From positions 3,658,001-3,722,000 of the forward strand of contig NW_026963295.1 in NCBI RefSeq assembly GCF_036588685.1: 64,000 nucleotides of DNA, given 5' to 3'. Below are positions 49,116 through 61,339 of the stretch, piece after piece; the stretch's first letter is position 1; the number at the start of each line of letters is the position of its first letter. The translations under genes and the position numbers were made by a program. Below the pieces are notes generated by a model, which saw only the letters and a list, made by a program, of their open reading frames with translations, was not told the origin of the DNA and made no database searches. Origin of the DNA: Mytilus trossulus (lineage: Eukaryota; Mollusca; Bivalvia; Mytilida; Mytilidae).

Positions 49116-49793
49116 AGTCTAAATTGAAAACTACGTTCAAACCTATGATCACATGATGATTGCGTTGGATAAAAACCGCAATTTTTATACGTGTGTATGT
49201 TAAACAAATTTCGTTGTAGAAGGGTCTAAAAACAGCACAAATAACATTTTCCAAAAGACCAAAAAAGTGAAAAAAGTATATTTAAACATAACGCATTTGA
49301 CTAACAGGTCGAACAACTGATGTTCTTTATCCCTGCTGACTGCCATTGGCGATTGCCAAATAAAATTGATCACAAGATGTAACAAAATGGATCTTAATAT
49401 TAATTTAATACTAAACAGATTTTTTCCCCTATTATATATATATATAACAACAGATTTGTGTTTGAAATACATTTTAATATTTGAAAAAAAGTTCAAAGCA
49501 CACATAACAAATAAAAGCCATTCATAAATAAATAATTTACAAAAATAACAAATAAAAAAGTGTTTCTATTTGCATACCCATATTACCAATACTGACATCT
49601 ATATATAAACTTGACAGTTACCTTGAAGAAAAATGAATTATAAATATCTTTATGCAATGTTGTCGTACATGCACAAATTTTGCACTTGTTGGTTGATGTA
49701 AATCCTATTCTCTTTTTAGAAATAAAAGACAGCAGCAAATATTCGAGGTTCTAATGGATTGAATTCTTCCAGTCTTAAAGTAATAATAGTACA

Positions 49794-50396
49794 TTATTCG
49801 GCAGTTATGGGCCGAGACCGGGCAGTCATTGGGCGAGACCGGACACTCGAGTTTCTCCTCGGTAACATCGAATTCGGACGAGTTCCCGCTTTCTTGCATG
49901 ACTCGTTTATCTCGAAAATGTCAAATTTTCGCAGCGGTCGCATTCTGCTCCGATTTAGAAATGAGGTTGTTGGTGATTGCAATCTTTCGTTTATGTTTTC
50001 TAACTCTCTTTTTGGTACAATATTCGGAGTTAAATTAAGCTCACATGGTCCACACATATCCTTCATTTGACGTGTCGTTTCTCTGTGACACGTGTAATCT
50101 GTCACTTGACATTGTATTGGCCGAGCGAGACGACCCACAATCCTCTTTACTTCCGCCGCACTTGCTTCCCGAAATGCCGGCGCCTTTGGTAGTATAATGT
50201 CATATTCTGGAATGTAAACCATCGATCTTGCTTGAAATTTGTCGTATGTCTTCTGCTGTTCATCATGAAAACGTTTTGCCGGGTCCAAATAATGAATAAC
50301 ATTAGCTTTCCTGAGATGGATCTCTGGTCTTGTGTCGCTATACATGTGTCGAATATTACTATCCAGAATTGTGCGGTATGTTGTACAAAACGCCAT
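49794..50396 (-). CDS. Uncharacterised 200-residue protein, intronless ORF
   Basis: A 200-codon open frame starting MAFCTTYRTILDSNIR and ending at TAA. The Met is the first after an in-frame TGA about 12 codons upstream. It is less AT-rich than its surroundings and has complex rather than repetitive composition, which favours a real gene. Seen: a KANVIHYLDPAKRFHDEQQK segment (about 30-49), a Cys cluster (CHRE...MCGPCEL, about 103-119), then a basic Ser/Arg/Pro tail (SSVRSRPMTARSRPITAE). I see no transmembrane segment or signal peptide. The RPMTARSRP-type tail reminds me of ciliary and sperm proteins, but that is weak. I do not recognise the family. An additional downstream coding exon is not excluded. 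Confidence 0.6.
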   Translation of the reverse strand: MAFCTTYRTILDSNIRHMYSDTRPEIHLRKANVIHYLDPAKRFHDEQQKTYDKFQARSMVYIPEYDIILPKAPAFREASAAEVKRIVGRLARPIQCQVTDYTCHRETTRQMKDMCGPCELNLTPNIVPKRELENINERLQSPTTSFLNRSRMRPLRKFDIFEINESCKKAGTRPNSMLPRRNSSVRSRPMTARSRPITAE

Positions 50397-50399
50397 TAT

Positions 50400-52930
50400 A
50401 CACTGAAATGTATCCCAGTACAGCCTTCAACGATGAACAGAACTTTATGCGTATATATTGTCGGTTCGAATAATTTTCTTCCTCTTGTAAACCAGGATTA
50501 AAATCTATCTCATTATGGACCCTGTTCGATATATTTCCAAAATCCACTGCTTTGAGATAACATTACTGGTAGTTTCAAAGCTAGTTACCTCACAAAGATT
50601 TTATCGAAATGCCAAAAGAAAAAAAAATAGTATTGTATCATGGTACAGATTACTGTGTTTATTTTATAACGATAGATAAAAGTTTCTATACAGCTTTCCC
50701 CATATCAGTTTATTTAACGCGGATTGTTGCTTGGCAAGAGAGAAAAGATAAGTCCAACTCGATTCATGTGTGAAATTAACCTAATCAAAGTATACAATAA
50801 TATAACTATTAAAAGAAATGTTAATTAATCAATGTGATGTTTTTTTCCTTTAGATTTCAAACGTCGTCTGTGGCCAATATTGTAGCAATCAAATAAAGGC
50901 CAAGTCAATTTTATTTTCTGTGTTCCTTTGAAATTTCACACGTCAACTAAGTTTGAAGAGAAATTAACGTTACATGCACTCAAGCCCAATATTATTTTCT
51001 CATTGCCACAACTCTTAAAAATGTGTCAAATAATAAATATATGAGACACATAATTATATAGGAAGATGTGGTGTGAGTGCCAATGAGACAACTCTCCATC
51101 CAGATAACAATTTAAAAAAGTAAACCATTATAGGTTAAAGTACGACCTTGAACACGGAGACTTGGCTCACACCGAACAACAAGCTATAAAGGGCCCCAAA
51201 ATTACTAGTGTAAAACCATTCAAACTGGAAAACCAACGGTATAATCTATATAAAAAAACAAGAAACACGTATAAATTACATAAACAAACGACAACTACTG
51301 ACATTAGATTCCTGACTTAGGACAGGTGCAAGCATTTGCAGCGGGATTAAACGTTTTAATGGTACCAAACATTCTCTCTTTTTCTGAAACAATAGTATAA
51401 CACCACAACATAGCTTGCGGCGGCATCCACAAATATTTCTGTGGTTAAAGCTTTTTGAAATTTTTAAAATAACTTTCTTAAAATGTATTATGAAACTCGA
51501 CCAAACTTGGGACAGATTTAGGCTTAAAATTGCGCAGACTATGCATTTTTTAGTGGTGGAAAATGTTCTATGATAGATATCATTTTGTCAGACACTTTTC
51601 TTTTTTTGATGTGATTCTCATAAAGTGCCAAAAAATCTGTACAGTATATTTAACAGAGTTTATCATTAAATTGTGAGTTTTACTCTTAACAGACGTATAA
51701 CCAACCCGATTAACAGACCCGGCCACCGTCGATAGAGCCGCATGCTCAATATAGATTAACCGACCTATCTCTCGGTTAGCCGATTGTCGGCCGTGGAGAC
51801 GATTCATTATTTTAAATGTTGTGAATAAATGCGACCGAAATTCGAGGTCGAGGGATATTACATACATGGTCAGTCAATTCTTCGATTTGAGACAATAGGT
51901 ACAATAATAAGCTATAGGTGTAGTATGAGTGACAATGAGACAACTCTCCATCCAAGTCACAATTTATAAAATAAAACCACTATAGGTCAAAATATGTTCT
52001 TTAACACGGAGCCTTGGCTCACACCGAACAGCCAGCTATAAAGGGCCCCCAAAATGACAGGTGTAAAACCATTCAAACTGGAAAACCAACGGTCTAATCT
52101 ATATAAAAAAGAGAAAAAAGAAACATTTATGAACCACATCAACAAACGACAACTTATAAACATCAGATTGTTTTACATTGTCATTTTGGGGCCTTTTATA
52201 GACTATGCGGTATGGGATTTGCTCATTGTTGAAGGCCGTACGGTGACCTATACTTTAATTTCTGTGCCATTTTAGTCTATTGTTGAGAGTTGTCTCCTTG
52301 GCAACAATCATACCACATCTTCTTTTTTTTTATAATCAGGACAGGTGTCAGTCTATATAAATAGTTAAATGAAGATATGGGTTCATGTAAATGACTCCGT
52401 AACCAAAAGTCAAATGTAGAAGGAACAAGTAGGATCTGCTTACCCTTCCGGAGCACCTGAGATAACCCCAAGTGTCTTTTTTTTTGGGGGGAAGGGGGGG
52501 GTTTGGTGCTCAGTCTTTATGTTTTGCATGTGTTCTGTTTTGTGGTTTTAGTCTTGGCGTTTAAGTTTATGTTCGACTTAAACTTGTCTCGATCCTGTTT
52601 TATTAGAATCAATCCATAAAGTGTACAAGGCTAACTATAATTTTCCTCGGAGTTTTGATTTTTTAATCTGTACAAAATGCGGATAAGTTTTTGAACGCCC
52701 ACACCTGAAAACAAGGTGGAAATGGGGGGGGGGGGGGGTCCGACCGCCTCTAAAATACTGTTAAAACCGTTAAAGTCGACATCAAGTTTGAAGTTTGAAA
52801 ATTTAAGCCGAAAAGGGGAAAAGGGGGGAGGGGGTTGGTGAGCTCAGAGACATCTGAGCTACTGTCATTTTCGTCTCTTGTGGACAGTTGTCTCATTGGC
52901 AATACCACATCTTCTTTTTTATACCGTCTT
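50400..52930. other. Intergenic; retroelement tails
   Basis: No gene recognised. Tails lie at about 51055-51350 and 51910-52160 (GACAACTCTCCATCCA ... AACGACAACT) on one strand and about 52160-52330 and 52860-52925 (GTTGTCTCATTGGCAA) on the other. A CACCCTTCCGGAGC-type fragment starts near 52440. A 95-codon minus ORF at 51580-51867 is not recognised. Confidence 0.5.
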
Positions 52931-52939
52931 ACGCTTATC

Positions 52940-53863
52940 AGGGGCGTGTCCAGGATATTTGAAAGGGGGGGTCGTAGAATAAAATATTTCGGCGAGCGGA
53001 GCGAGGCGAAAAATTTGTGGGACCTTTTTTTGGCTTTAAAACATAAAATAATAGAGAATTGCACTAATGCAACGGTTCCTGACTTGGAGCATGTATATTT
53101 TAAAGTTAAAGTGTCAGTGTCATGGGGAAGCTCAGAAGCTCCTGAATTTCAACAATTTAGCATCAAATTATGAAGTAATCCCTCTATTTTTTATTAAGTT
53201 CGGGTTTCGTTGAACGACACACATGATACAAGACAAATAAACACTGAAGAATAAAGTTCTTTCGTTCTGAGTATTGCTTTAATGTTGAAATATACATATT
53301 TCTAGTATACATGTACCTTGACGCAAAACCTAAAATGAACACAGAAAAATACTGACGGACTCTCATTTTCAATTACTAGATTGGATTCATTAGAACCATT
53401 TTACGTGGATTTCTCATGGCGTAATCGTCAATAATTTTATCAAAATCAAGTTTAATGTCTCTGTGAACATATAAAAGAAGCAGAGCATTTAGGCGATCCT
53501 CCTTCATGGTGCTTCTCAAATCATTCTTGATCAACTTAAGGGATGAGTTAGCTCTTTCGGTGGAGCTTGACGTGACGCTCGTCAAAGCAAGTAAGAAGAG
53601 AACTTTCATGATGTTTGGAAATAAAGTCGAGCATGCCCTTACATCAGCCGGACTCCGAGAAACGAAATTTTACGGTTGATCATCGGATGACCCATCAGAT
53701 TGGGGAATCAGTATAAAAAGAATTCAGAGTATGTGTTTAATTAATGAATATGATAAATTGCTTTTATTCTATACAATACTAGCAGATTATAACGATAGGC
53801 TTTTTTTTTTTTTTAAAGGGGGGGGGGCGTACGCCCATTACGCCCTTACCTGGACCCGCCCCT
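52940..53863 (-). mobile_element. Internally deleted hAT-type transposon with both ends
   Basis: AGGGGCGTGTCCAGG (52940-52954) and CCTGGACCCGCCCCT (53849-53863) form a 14/15-matched inverted repeat. GCTTATC directly flanks both ends (52933-52939 and 53864-53870), a 7-bp direct repeat close to the 8-bp duplication of hAT elements. Inside, a minus-strand ORF carries the hAT C-terminal dimerisation motif. At 924 bp it lacks most of a transposase. Confidence 0.85.
53376..53609 (-). pseudogene. hAT transposase C-terminal (dimerisation) remnant
   Basis: The 77-codon fragment contains LALTSVTSSSTERANSSLKL, then IKNDLRSTMKEDRLNALLLL and YVHRD. The order S/T-ER-(A/S)FS-like, K-LRSTM-EDRLN-L-L-H-D is the signature of the hAT-C dimerisation domain found in transposases and related zinc-finger proteins. 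The catalytic DDE/RNase H core is absent, so this is a non-functional remainder lying inside the element ends at 52940 and 53863. Confidence 0.8.
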
Positions 53864-53869
53864 GCTTAT

Positions 53870-55550
53870 CATCATTAGACAAAACAGATGCTTCGTAATA
53901 TTAAGTACGTATAAAACATCAACTCACGAGGAAAGAGTATCCCATTTGAAGACATGAAAATATACATAGATCATTGTCATGCTTTGTTCATAGATACTTG
54001 GAAACATTTTCACGAACTGACTGTCCATCGTTCAATTCTTAATATAACACATTTTGCTAAACTTATATATATTTTTAACATTTTTTTTAAATTCAGAAAG
54101 AGAGAACAATAAAATAAGCGGATGGGTTATTAGTGATTTGTCACAGTATTAATGGATATATATATATATGTACTGACAATTTTGTCTTTCATTTAGTAGT
54201 TTAGTATATATATATATAAAGTTAAACCAAAGACATTTATAATATATGTCTCTGGTTAAATGCACATGTAAGAAATCATTTTAATTCATTTGCATGAATG
54301 CATATAATTTTATCTGTGTTCCATTGAGTTATGTTGTGAAATAATACATATATATATGACAGCTACTAAATCCTATTCCGCCAGATGAATAAAAACTGTG
54401 ACTGTCGTTTCTGGGAAATCGATCCGGTTTGCTGCTGAATGCACCGCGGTCACGTGATCTAGCGGATCAATACGCTTCCATGTTATAAAGTGCATTGTAA
54501 CGATGTGAAGACGGCTGATCGATTGGGGAAGTGTGAGGGGGCACCAACAGGGCGTGATAAAGAAAACACGCTCATTTTAATAGAGAGAGAAAATTGTAAC
54601 ATATATTTCTATAGATGTGTCGCCGCGTAAAATAAAAATTATTATCAGCGTTCTGGCCGATTGCAGATTCGACTGTACAGAAGCGTTATTGGTTTTTAAT
54701 CAGCTGATTATTATGAATTTAGTCATTCGTTTATTTCATATTTTTTATAGGTGATAAAAGAAAAGAATCAATAAGATTTTCCCAATAAATTCATATCAAG
54801 ATAAATTACGGTTAAAAAAGATTTACATTTCGTTGGATTTTTTTTTATATATAAAAGTATTAAAGATTTCAAAAAAAATTGAATTAACAAATTCATCAGA
54901 AAAAAAACGTATTAAAAAAATAAAAATGATTTAATTCGACTAATAACTTAACAAATTTTCTCCAAATCTGTTTTCTTATAAATAAATTTGAATTCATCCG
55001 ATATTTACATTCGCGTTTATCCTATTGTTATCAAGACGCTATTGAACACACAGCATTATTATAATTTATGAACTGCATACAGTTATTCTCATTTTCTAAG
55101 ACCAAAATGAGCACGACTCGCTATGGCGGCTAAAATGGATCAATTCTAAGGTCAGTTTTCATTAATTTGACAAAACATTGGAAAAACATGGATCAGATAA
55201 TAAAGTATTTTAATGAAAGGCATGAGAATTGTGTATTCATTATCTTTATCGACTGAGAAAATCAGTAATACTAGTGAATCTGATAGTTATGGCCGCCTTG
55301 CGCACTCGACACAGACGATCAAGAAGAAAATGTCAGTCGTTTTAATATACAGACGTTTGTGTTCGCCATCTTGGCTAAAGTATGATGATGATTATTTTCA
55401 ATTCATTCGTATCTCAAGAATTAATGGAGTTAGTTAACATGGAATTAAGATATGAAAAATCAGGATTTTCTGTAGAAGTCTTTGATTTTTATCTCAGTCA
55501 ATGGAGATTGCTACTAAATTGATTGGTTTGTGAATAGAAGGGCATAAGTG
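53870..55550. other. Intergenic, upstream of the receptor exon
   Basis: AT-rich with TATATATA microsatellites near 54160, 54210 and 54350. A less AT-rich segment at about 54410-54700 contains ACCGCGGTCACGTGATCTAG (with an E-box CACGTG) and GGCCGATTGCAGATTCGACT; this could be promoter-proximal or 5' UTR sequence, which is inference only. The 74-codon ORF at 55213 is not recognised. Confidence 0.35.
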
Positions 55551-55644
55551 TATGAATGTCCGCGTAATATGTTTATTATTTAAACCGAATTCTCGGCATT
55601 TTAAAGAAGCCTATAAAATAAGCACACAATTTGTTTGTGTCAAA

Positions 55645-56492
55645 ATGAATGTTTATTGTTTTTATCATGTGCTATATATTGGTGTTGCCGCCATGGAGTT
55701 AATATTATGCATTTTACCTCGAACTACGCATGGGAGCATGGAAATATCCCAGGCTTCTCAAATGAGATATTACAGCTTCCAGACTATAAAGGAGAGACTT
55801 AATTCCCCCTCAACACCTCGAGACCTCACGGACAAACACACACAAACGATCAAAGACATGGAACTAGAGTCGAAAAAGTCGTCAGTAGCACTAGAATTTA
55901 TGGAAGAGTTAAAAGATAAAAGTGAACTTCGTAGACAACGCTGTGATATTTCGAAAACTGGAGTAACATTAAAGGATTTTAACCTCAGATTTTCCAAGTC
56001 GAATTTCCAATCAGTATTTGGGCCTTCAGCCAAGAAAGCCGTTTCAATTGCCAACACTTTAACAAGTTTATTTTTTAACCACAAAGATCTTGATATAAAA
56101 CATTTAAACGCCACACAGATGCCAACTGTGTTTGCTTTGCTGAAATACAATGTCGAGAACGATTATTACATTGCTGCTGGGGGTATAGCATTTAACCATG
56201 GTTTCTTTCCTTATCTTGCCAAAGCATCCAACGGAAAAACACAAAATTTAACCGAAATAAAAACCAATTTTTCTGAATGGAATTTTTACTCTGTCCTTGA
56301 AAACCGGAACTATTCGATTCATTGGAGTTCTAATTTTCACAATTTACAAACCGGAAGTAATGTGACCCAATACCAAAGTGAAAGAAATGGCCATTGGACT
56401 GGACCCTACTTTGATTGCAGAAAGTTACAGCGTTGGGTGTTGACTTTTTCTATTCCTTTCTTCTATCTACGAAACAACAAACCAACCTTTAG
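55645..56492 (+). CDS. First coding exon of a GPR158/GPR179-like orphan receptor (partial)
   Basis: Open from an upstream Met at 55552, but the Met at 55645 gives a better signal peptide (MNVYCFYHVLYIGVAAMELI). The exon ends at donor GTAAGA after ACCTTTAG, coding 282 residues plus two bases. About 30-110 is polar and possibly helical. Five N-glycosylation sequons (NAT, NLT, NFS, NYS, NVT) follow, then WTGPYFDC (about 251-258) and WVLTFSIPFFY, the PYFDC...W...T(F/Y)SxPFF pattern of the Cache ectodomain of GPR158/GPR179. GPR158 is a metabotropic glycine receptor in vertebrates, so glycine sensing is possible but unproven. No further exons were recognised to the window end. Another Cache-bearing receptor is the alternative. 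Confidence 0.65.
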
Positions 56493-56534
56493 GTAAGATA
56501 GCCATGGTGTTATATTTTTGCAACGTTTAAACAA

Positions 56535-56680
56535 GTGGGGGACCCATTTGAGAAAGGGGTCCATGAGTTGGAACCCCCTTTTTTGACAATCAAAGCATTT
56601 AAATGGGGAGATATGGTTGGATCCCCTTTTATACTTGGTTGGGACTCCCTTTTAAAGTTGCAAGACACACCCCTGTACCT
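56535..56680. mobile_element. GGATCC-family fragment in the receptor intron
   Basis: Contains CATTTAAATGGGGAGATATG and TTAAAGTTGCAAGACACACC; its ends are eroded. It begins about 45 bp after the receptor exon donor. Confidence 0.5.
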
Positions 56681-58500
56681 GTTTAAAGGATCAATTTTAG
56701 GGGTAATGGGTATTTTGGAAAATAATTACATTCTGGCATATGGGTAGGGGTTAGATAAAAAATTAATTTCCTGGCCTGCAAACTATCTCCCTTTTAATCA
56801 TAATGGTCATTTTAACATCTTTTTTGGAATGCACTTACAAATTGGTCTTTAAAATCACGAAACAAGTTTTGTATCATGTGCATAGAACTGACTTAAAATT
56901 CTTATATACAAGAATCAATGCTAAGTGTGTTACCTTTCCTTAGACTAAACAAACTTAACTTTGATACTCGTCTTGTAGAAGTCACCTACATCATTTCCTT
57001 TCCTGTACCATGAGTACCGTTTTGAGAGTCAAAAGTCTGAAACTCTGAACAACATATAATTTATTTAGCTTTAATTGCCTCTATTCGTCATGCTTTAGTC
57101 TCTGTAGTACAACTAGCATAGTACAATCTGATTAAAATTTTGCCTCTTTGAACTTAAAAGCAAACCGAAATCCTAGATCTTAGTTTTGAAATAGTTTGTA
57201 TTACCAGTTTTTTAGCTGCCTTTTACCATGTTACAATATATTTACATGGCTGCTATTCGTGCTGTTGGTCATTTGTAGTAAGTATATCTACATTTTCATG
57301 TATAACTATATCAATTATGTTTCAGATCATAAACTGTATATGTTTGCATTCATGATATACCCTTTATTTATCGTTAAAAAACGAGGTGAAGAATCAAAGG
57401 CTTTAATATAGTCTCTTCTCTGACCCAAATTACCTAAATACATGACCATACATGTACCTTAAAGTTATTTTTTTCAGAGAAACGTGTCTGTGTGTAGAAA
57501 AAAAATTATAAGCACATTTCAATCGTAGCTCGATCCATCGTTGAAAATAGTTATACATTTTTTATATAAATAAGGCCGTTAGTTTCTCGTTTGAATTGTT
57601 TCACATTGTCTTATCGGGGCCTTTTATAGCTGACTATTCGGTATTGGCATTGTTGAACCAATGTTGAAGGCCGTCCGGTAATCTATAGTTGTTAATATAA
57701 AAAAGGGGGGGGGGGGCAATAGAACTTCTTTATTGCAAGTATATAGGATAACGAAAATGTTAAGAATACACGAAGCTCTTGTTGGCAAATGTTTTACCTA
57801 TACATTTTTAATTGTTGTTAAAACCTTTCCCCAGCTGCCCACTGACGATATTCTGCCCCTTGCTACACATGTAAATATGACAAATGTGAAGGAGAGAGGT
57901 CACGAATATAACCGCTGCACAGTTTTGTAACCAAAATCAAATCTAATAACATTGACTTATCAAATGTCTGACCAACACAGATTCATATACTGTTTAAACA
58001 TTCCACTAATGACTATTACCCCCCCCCCCCCCCTTTTTTTTTTGAGACACTAGCATGACTAGTGAAAATGGCACAATATCTAACATATCTAATGGTGTAT
58101 TTGTATAAGATAGATCTAGCAATCAACTTGATCAACATGATCAAGCCTAAACAGATATTTTACGATACTGGTACAACTCTAACATGTCTAACGTACTAAT
58201 ATTGAAAAACCTGTTTGTTCTATTCTGTATTTTAAAAATATTTTTAATGTATGTTCATATGTATGTAACATATGTAATATTATTATTTAACCATAAAATT
58301 ATACTAGTAAATCATAAATACTGCGGCTTGCTATCAGGTGAATTATACATTCAATTTTTCATGCAACATATTGAGAGATGTAGGATTATTTATAATATGT
58401 ATTATGAATATTCTATTTTAACAAAATGCCTACAATGCAATTATTGACTTGATTCACATTTCATTGATGATGTCTTTTAATACGTATATATCTGGTTTGA
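56681..58500. other. Receptor intron or intergenic; nothing coding seen
   Basis: Retroelement tail fragment at about 57575-57700 (AAGGCCGTTAGTTTCTCGTT ... GGCCGTCCGGTAATCTATAG) followed by a G run, and a run of C then T near 58019-58045. ORFs up to 87 codons here are AT-rich and unrecognised. Confidence 0.4.
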
Positions 58501-58514
58501 AACGAGGGAATAAA

Positions 58515-58675
58515 GCATTGGCGGATCCAAGGGGGGGGGGGGTCCGGGGGTTGGAACCCCCCTCTGTTTTGACGATCAATGTATTTGAATGGGAGCATAT
58601 AGTTGGAACCCCCCCCCTCCCCTTTACCCTGGCTTGGAACCACCCCCGTGTTTAAAATGGCTGGATCCGCTCCTA
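58515..58675. mobile_element. GGATCC-ended miniature element
   Basis: Starts GCATTGGCGGATCCAAGG, has the GATCAATGTATTTGAATGGG core and ends ATGGCTGGATCCGCTCC. G and C runs lie next to both ends. Confidence 0.8.
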
Positions 58676-60046
58676 TAAAGGATATGGCGTAGAGGATGCC
58701 CGTTCCCCATTTTTATCTAAATTGAAAAAAACAAACAGTTCAGGTTTCTCATGCACGATTTTAAAAACTCTTTAGCATTGCATTGTCCAAAATGGGTTTG
58801 TCTCGCTCCGCTCTTTATGATGTCAAGGTCGTTAAAAGCTTTTATTCCTTGTCTTTATGATTTCTTCATTGTCTGTTCATGCTGGACGGGTTCAATTGTG
58901 ACGATGACTACAATAATTCTATTTTTTTCTATTTCATTATTAAAGTCAATTTTGAAAAAGACCAAACATGAACAACAAGCATGACAAGACCAACATGAAA
59001 ATCGTGATTCTATCTTTCTATAGCATTTGTAGGACCATGCATCCTAATGTTCTAGGAATCATTGCGATGAACTTGATCGAACAGTGCACTCTTTTTTTCA
59101 TTTTTTAGGTTGATTATATTAGGAATCAGTTAAGCATGACTGGAGCGGCCTCCTCTTGAGCATGTTGAGTAAGCAGTCAGTGCACCCCCCTATTTTAATG
59201 CAAAATTTGTGAATCCCAAAAGAGGGAAAGTGTATCAACCTCTCCCATAATGAGGCAAATCACGAACTCGTAAATGCAATCATTTTTCAGAATATAAATC
59301 AAAACACTACCAGAAATTGATTCTATGATTCTGCTTTGGTTACCAGTCACAGGATACCAGTTTTGATATTGATCCAAATATTGGACATGCACACAAGTCA
59401 CATGATTTCTACTGTCTTGGAATCGAACTTGCATTTAAACACATTTTTACACTGCATAACAATATCATGAATATAAAATGGAATCAATACATACGTGAAC
59501 ATGGCGAATAATGTTTTAATGAAGTTTTTGTTATTATAGATTAAAAGATTGTTCTTTCTTCTAATCAAGGTCACTAAGGGGGAATCCGATCTAAAGATAG
59601 TGACTGAAGGTAACGGTAACAATGCAGACATTAATTCTAAGTGCTGCTTCACGAAGTTAAACTTCAGAAAACTATCACTTCAAAACAGATTACGATTACT
59701 ACCCCAGTACTTGTAATTTTCCCTCAGATGATGGTTTTGATGAGGGGCATATTTCTTTATCTTTGAAATGACGCTTATTCTGAAAATTCTCATGAAAATA
59801 ATTTGACTATTATTCATTCCGCAACTTTATAATTTATATTCAGTATTCGTTTTTTTCTGCAAATCGCTATATTTATAGAGTTGTCGTCGTGTAAAAAAAA
59901 TCCACAGAGACAATGGTTCATTTGAAGTCGACCCTAAAAGTTTTGGACAGGGTCCTGGTAGGTGGATATACTAGGATCGAAGTTTCCTATTGAAGCTTTT
60001 GTCTTTTCGGATTAACACAGAATTTCCACTTGCAAACTAGCTCAGG

Positions 60047-60187
60047 GGCGTGTATAGCCATTTTTGAAAGGTGGTTCCTAACCAAGGTTACAAAAAGGGG
60101 GTGTTAAAATATTTTACCATTCAAATACATTGATCTTCCTAAAAAGGGGGTTTGGACACCCAGACCCCACCCCTGGATCCGCCAGTG
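60047..60187. mobile_element. GGATCC-ended miniature element
   Basis: Starts GGGGCGTGTATAGCCATTTT and ends CCCTGGATCCGCCAGTGC, core CATTCAAATACATTGATC. Confidence 0.75.
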
Positions 60188-60584
60188 CAGCTATACTTTG
60201 ACCTTTGATGTCCTAAAAAATGTATCTTCTGGTAGGTTGCAACCATGTAACGACTGAACTACAAGTTATCCACTGTGAGGGTGCTTTTCTGGTCTTTCGT
60301 TGTTTCTCGTTGACAACCTATACATACATGACATATGTTAAGTTGATGAGGTATATGATCGCCAATGAAACACATATTTACCGAAGTTCAAACGAAATGG
60401 ATGTCAGCAATTATTGGCAACCACACGACTTTCAACAGTTATAAAAAAAAATATCGTATAGTCGGATATAAAGAAAGAATATTTTGTCCATATGATGAGT
60501 TAAGCCTTTTTCAACTGATTTTTATAGTTCGTTCTTATGCTGTACTGTTATACCACTGTCCTAGGTTATAGATGGAGGTTTGCG

Positions 60585-60920
60585 AACGCAAACATGTTTA
60601 ACCCCGCCACATTATGTAGTATGTGTCAATCCTAAGTCAGGAGCTTGTAATTCAGTGGTTGTCGTTTGTTTATGTGTTACATATTTGTTTTTCGTTAATT
60701 TAAAATAAATAAATAAGGCCGTTAGTTTTCTTGTTTAAATTGTTTTACATTGTCATGTCGGGGCCTTTTATAGCTGACTATGCGGTATAGGCTTTGCTCA
60801 TTGTTGAAAGCAGTGCGTTGGCCTATAGTTGTTAATTTCTGTGTCATTTTGGTTTGGTCTCTTGTGGAGAGTTAGTTGTCTCATTGGCAATCATACCACT
60901 TCCTGTTTTTATAGGTATAC
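60585..60920 (+). mobile_element. 5'-truncated retroelement tail
   Basis: Begins AACATGTTTAACCCCGCCAC, passes TTGTCGTTTGTTTATGTGTT and GGGGCCTTTTATAGCTGACT, and ends TTGTCTCATTGGCAATCATA. A CCCCATTTCCATTCTCAATT fragment follows at about 60950. Confidence 0.8.
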
Positions 60921-61264
60921 ATGGCCAGGTTGCTGTCTCCTTGACACGTTCCCCATTTCCATTCTCAATTTTATGGTATATTATAGTTATCTTCCGAATT
61001 GCCTGAACAAATCTTTTTTGACTTATATATTTCGTCTACATGTGCATGGTCTATTTTTACACAATCTAGATACTTTATGTTAACATCTGTTTTAAATTGA
61101 TTAAAGAAGTAGGTAAATTCTCATGTTTATCGAATATGGGTTAATTGTGGTAAGATATGTAATTTTTGCCTTGTCTTTGCCAGTATTTGTTTGTTCTTTT
61201 TAAAAGTAATTCAATCTTTGAATTTTTAAAGGAAACGAAAATGGTCTTGTAATGGTAAATACTT

Positions 61265-61292
61265 ACCCCCCCCCCCCCCCCCCCCCCCCCCC
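61265..61292. repeat. Long poly-C run
   Basis: About 26 consecutive C, one of several long C or G runs in the window (others near 26860, 41560, 58019 and 63000). Confidence 0.9.
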
Positions 61293-61339
61293 ATTAAACA
61301 CTACTGATTCAATGCCCAATATGAGCTTGTGTCATACTT

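Larger units (their letters stand above)
41362..49790. other. Intergenic, repeat-rich
   Basis: No gene recognised. Contents include a C run near 41560-41577, a large region related to the 27131 element (about 42054-42620), a GGATCC element (44525-44645), a perfect hairpin (46455-46553), an inverted copy of the 14101 repeat family (47050-47300), a 147-bp array and a 20-bp minisatellite. Several ORFs of 60-100 codons have no recognisable features. Confidence 0.5.

Noticed and set aside
57196-58447. Further exons of the receptor gene
   Set aside because: Hydrophobic ORFs here look transmembrane-like but are AT-rich, lack flanking splice signals in a consistent phase and show no receptor motifs.
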